From assembly GCA_002371335.1 (NCBI GenBank), contig DFHP01000031.1, positions 4,982-10,951 on the forward strand: DNA of 5,970 nucleotides, read 5' to 3'. Numbering within the stretch: position 1 is the stretch's first letter; every line of letters begins with the position of its first letter. The notes below the pieces were generated by a model. It was not told where the DNA came from, ran no database searches, and saw only the letters and a program-made list of their open reading frames with translations. Origin of the DNA: Eubacterium sp. UBA3720. GTDB lineage: Bacteria; Bacillota; Clostridia; Lachnospirales; Lachnospiraceae. Shown here in pieces: positions 1 through 4,873 of the stretch. The position numbers and the translations under genes were made by a program.

Positions 1-1
1 A

Positions 2-934
2 AAAACTGAGGCGGATAAAAAAACGCCGGTGCGGAAAAATGTTATTCAACGTAAGTATGCCGCGGCCCGTTACCGCCGTTTCGATCCATGCATGGCATAT
101 GATTTTCATCTGGAGAGAACAGTGGATGAAGCAGTTCTTCTTCCTGAGTTTTTCGAAGCGCTGAACGCGGGGGAACATCATGAGAAATGTATTAAAGTGG
201 AGGCGAAGGACAGGAGTGTCGGAGTTATCCTTGGTTCTGAGATTCAGAGGAGATATGACGATTCAGCGGAGGATACGTTTGTCGTAAAATGCAAAGGAGA
301 AAGCGGCAGATCATTTGGTGCATTTGCACCGAAGGGCCTGACGATGCGTCTGGAAGGCGATGCGGACGATAATTTCGGACGGGGACTTTCCGGAGGAAAA
401 CTGACTGTAGTTCCGCCGCGGGGATGCGGAATGAAAACAGATGCAAATATCATCGTGGGAAATATGGCGCTTTACGGGGCTGAAAGCGGCAAGGCGTATA
501 TCAGAGGAAAGGCCGGCGATTATTTTTGCTGCCGTAACGCAGGGGCTGCGGCTGCGGCCGAGGGATGCGGCGATCACAGCCTGAAGGACATGACAGGCGG
601 ATGCGTAGTTATTCTGGGAACAGTGGGAACGGATTTTGCGTCCGGAATAAGCGGCGGCGCCGCATATGTGCTTGATGAAAATGATGAGCTTCCTGCAAAA
701 ATGAACGTAACCGGGACAGAAGTGACCTGCCTCGACAGTCAGGATGATATTAATGCGCTTTGGAGGATACTTTTGGATTACAGAAAAGAGACCGGCTCAG
801 TAAGAGCGTCGGAGATTCTGGAGAATCCGGAACATTATCTGCCGCTTTTCAGAAAGGTAGTCCCGGCAAAGCGGAACAGGATGGTCAGGATAAGCTATAA
901 AAGAGAGTATGAGGATGGGCTTCGGGCGATGTAA
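2..934 (+). CDS. gltB: Glutamate synthase large subunit, C-terminal GXGXG domain (5' partial)
   Basis: The reading frame is open to the window's left edge, so this is the 3' end of a longer gene; 310 residues are visible. A GTG at 29 could be read as a start, but the frame continues upstream and no ribosome binding site precedes it. The visible part matches the C-terminal GXGXG domain of GltB-type glutamate synthase: DRSVGVILGSEI (about 70-81), SFGAF (104-108), GDADDNFGRGLSGG (119-132), GNMALYGAESG (153-163), RNAG followed by EGCGDH (177-192), MTGG (197-200) and GISGGAAYV (215-223). In the family this right-handed beta-helix links the glutaminase and FMN synthase domains, which make glutamate from glutamine and 2-oxoglutarate. 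Those catalytic domains would lie upstream, or be encoded separately. The tail, with TGS and a final basic stretch, resembles normal GltB ends. Several usually conserved residues differ (GESGRSF for GSAGQSF, FCCRNAG for FAVRNSG), so this is a divergent branch. A stand-alone GXGXG-domain protein cannot be excluded. Confidence 0.9.
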   Translation, partial: KTEADKKTPVRKNVIQRKYAAARYRRFDPCMAYDFHLERTVDEAVLLPEFFEALNAGEHHEKCIKVEAKDRSVGVILGSEIQRRYDDSAEDTFVVKCKGESGRSFGAFAPKGLTMRLEGDADDNFGRGLSGGKLTVVPPRGCGMKTDANIIVGNMALYGAESGKAYIRGKAGDYFCCRNAGAAAAAEGCGDHSLKDMTGGCVVILGTVGTDFASGISGGAAYVLDENDELPAKMNVTGTEVTCLDSQDDINALWRILLDYRKETGSVRASEILENPEHYLPLFRKVVPAKRNRMVRISYKREYEDGLRAM

Positions 935-942
935 GCAGCCGG

Positions 943-962
943 TCTGAATACAGATGTTTTTT
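943..962 (+). terminator. Weak possible terminator after gltB
   Basis: TCTG (943-946) pairs with CAGA (951-954) around an AATA loop, and a run of six T follows at 957-962. The position just after the gltB stop is right for an intrinsic terminator, but the four-pair stem is weak, so termination here is uncertain. A second small hairpin, CCTTT-GGC-AAAGG at 972-984, lacks a T-tract. Confidence 0.3.
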
Positions 963-1033
963 ATAAATTTTCCTTTGGCAAAGGTATCATTCTTGTGCAG
1001 AACAAACATATTTCCTGGGACTCACTGTTAATT

Positions 1034-1050
1034 ATTACGGAAATATTACA
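1034..1050 (-). promoter_or_regulatory. WalR-box-like direct repeat
   Basis: The + strand reads ATTACG-N5-ATTACA, so the - strand reads TGTAAT-N5-CGTAAT. This fits the WalR consensus TGTWAH-N5-TGTWAH at 11 of 12 positions. It ends 17 bases upstream of the -35 position of the promoter for the PcsB-like secreted protein. WalRK is known to control pcsB and cwlO-type cell-wall genes in other Firmicutes, so the placement is suggestive. The spacer is AT-rich, so a chance match is possible, and no walR is visible here. Confidence 0.3.
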
Positions 1051-1067
1051 AAATAAGTCGAAAAGTG

Positions 1068-1096
1068 TTTCAAAATAAAGAACCTTCTGTTATAAT
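1068..1096 (+). promoter_or_regulatory. Extended -10 promoter for the coiled-coil secreted protein
   Basis: A perfect TATAAT at 1091-1096 is preceded by TG at 1088-1089, giving the extended -10 TGTTATAAT. The -35 at 17-base spacing (TTTCAA, 1068-1073) is weak, which is common with extended -10 promoters. The predicted start near 1103 gives a leader of about 70 bases before the ATG at 1174. Confidence 0.7.
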
Positions 1097-1106
1097 GTCA
1101 CCATGA

Positions 1107-1131
1107 ATTGTTTTGCCGGCGTTGAAACAAT
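1107..1131 (+). repeat. Inverted repeat in the 5' leader
   Basis: ATTGTTT (1107-1113) and AAACAAT (1125-1131) are perfect reverse complements, 11 bases apart, just downstream of the predicted transcription start. They could form a leader hairpin or an operator. The right arm overlaps another repeat, TTGAAACA (1122-1129), whose reverse complement TGTTTCAA lies over the -35 region (1066-1073). The function is unknown. Confidence 0.35.
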
Positions 1132-1173
1132 ACATGTTAAAGCGTCGGGAAATTAATTAAGAGGTTTATTATT

Positions 1174-2616
1174 ATGGTAAAAAAACATTTGAAATTGAAG
1201 GTTTTATGCAGCGTTTTATCCGCGGCGATCATGGTTGGGTCCGCCCTTCCTGTCGGCGCGGCGGGAACGCAGGACCAGATAGATTCGGCAAAGGCGCAGA
1301 GAAATCAGGCGTCTCAGATGGCGGCGGCAAAGCAGTCTGAGATCAATAAACTGGAATCTCTGAAAAATGATTCCGAAGCTTATCTGACGGAACTGGGAGA
1401 TCAGCTGGATACTCTGACAGGGGAGCTGCAGGATCTGCGTACAGAATATGAAAATACACAGCTGGATATTGAGGTCACCAAGGTTGAGCTGGGAGCGGCA
1501 AATCTGAAATCTCAGAAGCAGAGCGAGGATATGAAGCTTCGTATCCAGTATATGTATGAGAATACGCATGGTACAGGATTCCTTACGAATCTTTTTTCGG
1601 CAAACAGTTTCCTGGAGTTCCTGAACAAATCTGAATTTATCACGAGCGTTGATAAATTTGATAAAGAAAAAATGGCGGAGTATGAAGAGACTCAGCAGGA
1701 AATTGCCGAGAAGAAGGAAGCTCTTGAGCAGCAGCAGGAGTCCATTACTGAACTGCAGGTGGAGAGTCTGCGTAAACAGGATGAAGTAAAGGAGCTTTAT
1801 GACAGCACCAATGCTCAGATCGAGGAATACGCCGCCTCTATAACAGATGCGGAAAGCGACCAGGCACAGCTTCTGGCGGAGGTTCAGTCCCGGGAGACGG
1901 AGCTGAACGCGCTTATGGCCCAGAAAGCTGAAGAGGACGCCGTGAAAGAGGCAGAACAGGCTGCGGCAGCTGAAAAACAGGCGGCAGAAGAGCAGGCTGC
2001 TGCGGCGCAGGCGGCAGAAATACAGGCACCGGAAGAGGAAGCCGTTCCGGAGGAGCCGGTAGTTCAGGAAGAGCCTGCCGAAGATGCTCCGGCGGAAGAA
2101 GCGGTTCCTGAGGAAACCGGTCAGGAGGATATTTCAGTTGAAGAACCGGAAGAAACCTATGTAGAAGAGGAGACCTATGAGGAGGAAGAGGATACTGAGG
2201 TTCCGACATCCACTTATGAGGGCGGCGGTTTTTACAGCTATGTGCCGGCAGAGGATACAGATGATATCGAGAACAGCGCGACGTACAGAAGCGTACAGAG
2301 CGTCTGCGGCTGGAGCGGTGCTGTACTGACAAAATCCGCAGGCGTAGTTACAGGCCCGGCCGGAAGAGAAACTTATTATAATCTTCCTATGAACGGCGTT
2401 GTCCGGATCATGAGGAACGCGGGAAATAACGACCCGTACTGGGTAAGGTCAGATGGAGTAAAGATGCTTGGAAACTATGTAATGGTAGCGGCAAACCATT
2501 CTATCCGCCCGCGTGGATCTATCTATGAAACAAGTCTGGGACTGGCGATCGTATGTGATACGGGTTCGTTTATCTCTTCTTATCCGGAGGCAACGGATAT
2601 CGCAGTAAGCTGGTAG
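1174..2616 (+). CDS. Secreted PcsB-like coiled-coil protein with a divergent 3D-like C-terminal domain
   Basis: This is a 480-residue exported protein, probably acting in peptidoglycan remodelling. The ATG is preceded by AAGAGG (1159-1164) at 9-base spacing. Residues 1-30 form a classical signal peptide: a Lys-rich start, a hydrophobic core and a likely cut near VGAA. Residues about 32-250 are a long coiled coil; the stretch QYMYENTHGTGFLTNLF then SFLEFLNKSEF (about 125-155) resembles the N-terminal coiled-coil domain of PcsB/CwlO-type proteins. Residues about 251-345 are a low-complexity Ala/Glu then Pro/Glu linker. Residues about 370-480 form a compact domain ending with RPRGS (445-449), CDTG (461-464) and a final TDIAVSW (474-480). 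This recalls the 3D domain (PLG...EDTGG...ID.Y) of YabE/YocH-type enzymes, but one of the three aspartates expected of that domain seems to be missing. No NlpC/P60 or CHAP Cys-His pair is seen. It is a single-gene unit with its own promoter and terminator. Export and coiled coil are firm; enzyme activity is not. Confidence 0.85.
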   Translation: MVKKHLKLKVLCSVLSAAIMVGSALPVGAAGTQDQIDSAKAQRNQASQMAAAKQSEINKLESLKNDSEAYLTELGDQLDTLTGELQDLRTEYENTQLDIEVTKVELGAANLKSQKQSEDMKLRIQYMYENTHGTGFLTNLFSANSFLEFLNKSEFITSVDKFDKEKMAEYEETQQEIAEKKEALEQQQESITELQVESLRKQDEVKELYDSTNAQIEEYAASITDAESDQAQLLAEVQSRETELNALMAQKAEEDAVKEAEQAAAAEKQAAEEQAAAAQAAEIQAPEEEAVPEEPVVQEEPAEDAPAEEAVPEETGQEDISVEEPEETYVEEETYEEEEDTEVPTSTYEGGGFYSYVPAEDTDDIENSATYRSVQSVCGWSGAVLTKSAGVVTGPAGRETYYNLPMNGVVRIMRNAGNNDPYWVRSDGVKMLGNYVMVAANHSIRPRGSIYETSLGLAIVCDTGSFISSYPEATDIAVSW

Positions 2617-2659
2617 GGCGGATTGCCGCTTGTACTTTATGAATAAAAGAAACTATTGA

Positions 2660-2695
2660 AAGACGTCTTCTTATCAGAGAGGACGTCTTATTTTC
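2660..2695 (+). terminator. Strong intrinsic terminator
   Basis: AAGACGTC (2660-2667) pairs perfectly with GACGTCTT (2682-2689). The stem extends inward through a T-G wobble and further pairs (2669-2671 with 2678-2680) to a small ATCA-centred loop. It is followed by ATTTTCTTTC, a T-rich tract. It lies 43 bases after the stop of the secreted-protein gene and separates that gene from the fru region. Confidence 0.85.
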
Positions 2696-2770
2696 TTTCA
2701 CAGGATTAAAGTGTCAAAAGTCCCTCGTTCAGAAATTGTGTGAAGATTCATACGGTTTCCTGTGAAATAA

Positions 2771-2900
2771 CTCTCCGGGGGATGCACACGCCTCAAAGAG
2801 GAAGGCAGCAAAGATGCCGCGCGGCGGCGCGCAAAGTCCGGTTCGCTCCCCTCATTCATGAGGAGATAGGGGAGTTGATGTCCGCTCGCGTACTTTGTTC
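2771..2900 (+). ncRNA. Candidate structured RNA, GC-rich hairpin cluster of unknown class
   Basis: Consecutive short stems are visible: CCTC-AAA-GAGG (2791-2801), GGCA-N7-TGCC (2804-2818), GCGC-GGCG-GCGC (2819-2830), and CTCCCC (2846-2851) with GGGGAG (2869-2874) enclosing a TCA/TGA stem with loop TTCA. CAAAGT (2832-2837) can pair with ACTTTG (2892-2897) to close the last hairpin. GGGGA (2778-2782) could instead pair with TCCCC (2847-2851), and CTCTCC (2771-2776) with GGGGAG, so alternative folds exist. The motif GCAAAG occurs twice (2808-2813 and 2831-2836). I compared it from memory with common riboswitches, SRP, 6S, tmRNA and RNase P RNA and recognised none. It could be a standalone RNA, a dispersed palindromic repeat or a decayed gene. 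The strand is assumed from the neighbouring genes, and no T-tract follows directly. Confidence 0.3.
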
Positions 2901-2983
2901 CGATAATTCATGACTGAGTTTGACCGAAAATATTAAATAAAAATAAAAAACATAAATCTGCACAAAAATATAGCGGCATTTTC

Positions 2984-3010
2984 GTTGATTAAGATAGGTT
3001 TGAGTTGATT
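2984..3010 (+). repeat. Direct repeat GTTGATT, possible fru operator
   Basis: GTTGATT occurs at 2984-2990 and 3004-3010, exactly 20 bases apart, which is about two helical turns. The second copy touches the -35 element of the predicted fru promoter. DeoR-family repressors often bind spaced direct repeats near their own promoter, so FruR is a plausible binder. With two short AT-rich copies this is only suggestive. Confidence 0.3.
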
Positions 3011-3037
3011 GAAAATGACTGTTTCTGATGATATTAT
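3009..3037 (+). promoter_or_regulatory. Predicted fru operon promoter
   Basis: TTGAAA (3009-3014) and TATTAT (3032-3037) are separated by 17 bases, each one mismatch from the sigma-70/SigA consensus. An exact TATAAT also occurs at 3035-3040 but at a poor spacing (20). The predicted start near 3044 would give an unusually long leader of about 160 bases before fruR. Confidence 0.5.
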
Positions 3038-3082
3038 AATAATGTTGAAAAACGAATAAAAGCGGTCAGAAATGGTCATATA

Positions 3083-3094
3083 ATTTCCGGAAAT
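3083..3094. repeat. Palindrome ATTTCCGGAAAT in the fruR leader
   Basis: This is a perfect 12-base palindrome without a gap, between the two promoter candidates and directly after a TATAAT (3079-3084) that has no matching -35. It could be a binding site for a dimeric regulator. No known operator is recognised. Confidence 0.3.
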
Positions 3095-3114
3095 GTAATT
3101 GCGAGATTGTAAAT

Positions 3115-3143
3115 TTGTCAGAAAACAGCTAAAATATTATTAA
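3115..3143 (+). promoter_or_regulatory. Possible second, nearer fruR promoter
   Basis: TTGTCA (3115-3120, five of six matches) is followed after 17 bases by TATTAA (3138-3143, four of six). It would give a leader of about 50 bases, more usual than that of the upstream promoter. In DNA this AT-rich such matches arise easily by chance. Confidence 0.3.
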
Positions 3144-3175
3144 TGAATTATAAACTGTATAAATTTAGAATTTAA

Positions 3176-3187
3176 TTATTCGAATAA
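3176..3187. repeat. Palindrome TTATTCGAATAA touching the fruR ribosome binding site
   Basis: This perfect 12-base palindrome runs into the AAAGGGG ribosome binding site (3186-3192) of fruR. A protein bound here would block transcription just before the gene. As RNA it is too tight to fold into a good hairpin, so an operator is the more likely role if it has one. Confidence 0.3.
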
Positions 3188-3202
3188 AGGGGCTTGATCA
3201 TA

Positions 3203-3949
3203 ATGTTAACGGAAAAAAGATATGAAGCAATTCTGGATATGATCAAAAGGAACCGAACGGTATCCGTTCAGGAACTGACCGAAAAACTTGGAATATCCGA
3301 ATCCACGGCGCGCCGTGATCTGACGGCTCTTGACAATATCGGAAAGATAAAGAAAGTTTATGGCGGAGCGGTGGCGCTGACTGTCGATTATGCGACAAAG
3401 GATCTTTCCATGACGGAAAAGTCATCTTTATATTTTGAAGAAAAGGATCGCATAGCGAAATACGCCGCGGCTCTGATCAGACCGGATGATTTTGTTTTTA
3501 TCGATGCAGGCACTACAACACAGCTTCTGACTGAGCATATCACTCAGACCCAGGCCGTATATGTGACGAATTCTCTGAAGCACGCATCCATCCTCGCGGG
3601 TAAAGGCTGCAGGACGATCCTTCTGGGCGGCGAGCTGAAAAATATAACGGAGGCACTGGTCGGGAGCGAGACGGTGGACGCATTACAGAAGTATAATTTT
3701 ACGATCGGTTTCTTCGGGACGAACGGAGCGGACGAGGCGCTGGGGTGCACGACTCCGGATATCTCAGAGGCGATGGTAAAGAAAAACGCTATCTTTCGCT
3801 GTGCCAGAGCTTATGTTCTCTGCGATCACAGCAAATTTCATAAGATCTCTCCGGTGACCTTTGCCAGATTCAACGCGGTAACCTTTATCACAGATAAGAT
3901 CACGATAGAGAAATATAAAGGATATAACAATATAGTGGAGGTGGAATAA
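3203..3949 (+). CDS. fruR: DeoR-family transcriptional repressor of the fructose operon
   Basis: This 248-residue protein has the standard DeoR-family layout. Residues about 4-58 are a winged helix-turn-helix with the family signature (SVQELTEKLGISESTARRDL, then a Gly-rich VYGGA). Residues about 75-232 are the sugar-phosphate sensor domain, with DAGTTT (101-106), VTNS (121-124), LLGGELK (140-146), FGTNGAD (171-177) and CDHSKF (207-212). A TTG at 3194 extends the frame by three codons, but the AAAGGGG site (3186-3192) sits 10 bases before the ATG at 3203 and only 1 base before the TTG, and MLTEKR is the usual family start, so the ATG is chosen. As first gene of the operon it probably represses fruRKA and is released by fructose 1-phosphate or a related sugar phosphate; this role is inferred from its neighbours. 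The stop overlaps the fruK start by one base (TAATG). Confidence 0.93.
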   Translation: MLTEKRYEAILDMIKRNRTVSVQELTEKLGISESTARRDLTALDNIGKIKKVYGGAVALTVDYATKDLSMTEKSSLYFEEKDRIAKYAAALIRPDDFVFIDAGTTTQLLTEHITQTQAVYVTNSLKHASILAGKGCRTILLGGELKNITEALVGSETVDALQKYNFTIGFFGTNGADEALGCTTPDISEAMVKKNAIFRCARAYVLCDHSKFHKISPVTFARFNAVTFITDKITIEKYKGYNNIVEVE

Positions 3950-4854
3950 TGATTTACACAGTTACTTTTAACCCGTCACTTGATTATGCGATCCATGTGG
4001 ATGATTATCGTCCGGGTGAAGTTAACCGCATGTCCTATGAGAATATTCTTCCGGGAGGCAAGGGGATCAATGTTTCCATTGTTCTGAAAAATCTTGGTTT
4101 TGACAGCACGGCGCTTGGATTTATCGCAGGCTTCACCGGCAGGGAGATCAGGGACAGACTGGAAAATGATTTCCACTGCGAGAGCGATTTTATCGTTTTG
4201 CCGGAAGGCACGTCAAGGATCAATGTAAAGCTGAAAACCGATACCGAGACTGATATCAACGGACAGGGACCGAATATCACCGACGAGGCTATCGAAGAGC
4301 TCTACAAAAAGCTGGACAGGATAAAGGACGGAGATATTCTGGTCATCTCGGGAAGCGTTCCGGATACTCTTCCGGGAGATATGTATGAGAGGATCATGAA
4401 GAGATTTGAGGGCAGGGACGTGCGTATCGCAGTCGACGCGACCAGAGACCTCCTCACAAATGTTCTTGAATATAAACCGTTTCTTATTAAGCCGAACAAT
4501 CATGAGCTCGGCGAGATCTTCGGCGTAAAGCTGGAGACACAGGATGAAGTCATCCCTTATGCAAAAAAGATGCAGGAGCGGGGAGCCAGAAATGTTCTCA
4601 TTTCCATGGCCGGAGAAGGAGCCGTTCTTGTGGATGAAAAGGGTGATGTATACAGGAGCGCAGCTCCAAAAGGCAAAGTAGTTAATTCGGTAGGCGCAGG
4701 CGATTCCATGGTAGCGGGCTTTATTGCAGGTTATCTGGAGAGCGGAGACTATGGTTATGCGTTTAAGCTTGGAGTATGCTCCGGAAGCGCAAGCGCGTTC
4801 TCACCGAATCTGGCTACAAAGAGCGAGGTTATGCAACTGTTGGCAACGCTTTGA
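3949..4854 (+). CDS. fruK: 1-phosphofructokinase
   Basis: This 301-residue cytoplasmic kinase of the PfkB/ribokinase family phosphorylates fructose 1-phosphate with ATP to fructose 1,6-bisphosphate, the step after PTS uptake. The start fits the family (MIYTVTFNPSLDYAI). PfkB signature 1 is PGGKGINVS (35-43), SRINVKL (89-95) is in the substrate-lid region, ISGSVP (133-138) and KPN (181-183) follow, and signature 2 is VGAGDSMVAGF (248-258), with Asp252 the expected catalytic base. The length is normal and no key residue is missing. GGAGG (3937-3941), inside the end of fruR, is 7 bases before the ATG, so translation is probably coupled. Tagatose-6-phosphate kinase (LacC) is the closest alternative, but the fruA and fruR neighbours favour FruK. 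Confidence 0.95.
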   Translation: MIYTVTFNPSLDYAIHVDDYRPGEVNRMSYENILPGGKGINVSIVLKNLGFDSTALGFIAGFTGREIRDRLENDFHCESDFIVLPEGTSRINVKLKTDTETDINGQGPNITDEAIEELYKKLDRIKDGDILVISGSVPDTLPGDMYERIMKRFEGRDVRIAVDATRDLLTNVLEYKPFLIKPNNHELGEIFGVKLETQDEVIPYAKKMQERGARNVLISMAGEGAVLVDEKGDVYRSAAPKGKVVNSVGAGDSMVAGFIAGYLESGDYGYAFKLGVCSGSASAFSPNLATKSEVMQLLATL

Positions 4855-4873
4855 GAAAGGTAGGTAAGATCAA

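Larger units (their letters stand above)
2617..3202. other. Long gene-free region between the secreted protein and the fru operon
   Basis: These 586 bases hold no convincing protein gene. In order they contain the intrinsic terminator (2660-2695), about 75 bases without recognised signals, a GC-rich hairpin-dense island (about 2771-2900), and about 300 very AT-rich bases leading to fruR with promoter-like hexamers, GTTGATT repeats and two 12-base palindromes. By hand count 2771-2890 is about 63% G+C and 2921-3180 about 24%, an abrupt change inside a single spacer. Confidence 0.8.

Noticed and set aside
29..31. GTG as a true start of the glutamate synthase fragment
   Set aside because: The frame is open upstream to the window edge and no ribosome binding site precedes the GTG.
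1913..2332. 139-codon open frame on the - strand
   Set aside because: It is the shadow of the Glu/Ala/Pro-rich linker of the secreted protein; its Pro/Leu/Arg-rich product is what antisense reading of GAA, GAG, GCG and CCG codons gives.
2698..2859. 53-codon open frame on the - strand across the GC-rich island
   Set aside because: It has no ribosome binding site (the preceding bases are pyrimidine-rich), no recognised motif, and it reaches its stop at the edge of the terminator region.
2771..2900. c-di-GMP-I riboswitch, suggested by GCAAAG next to CCGG-like bases
   Set aside because: The rest of the conserved core, including the paired receptor and tetraloop elements, is not found in the expected order.
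3045..3060. Possible cre (CcpA) site around TTGAAAAACGAATAAA
   Set aside because: The CG is shifted one base relative to the TGNAANCG consensus and the right half does not match.
3194..3202. TTG start for fruR
   Set aside because: Only 1 base separates it from the ribosome binding site, while the ATG at 3203 has good spacing and gives the usual DeoR-family N-terminus.
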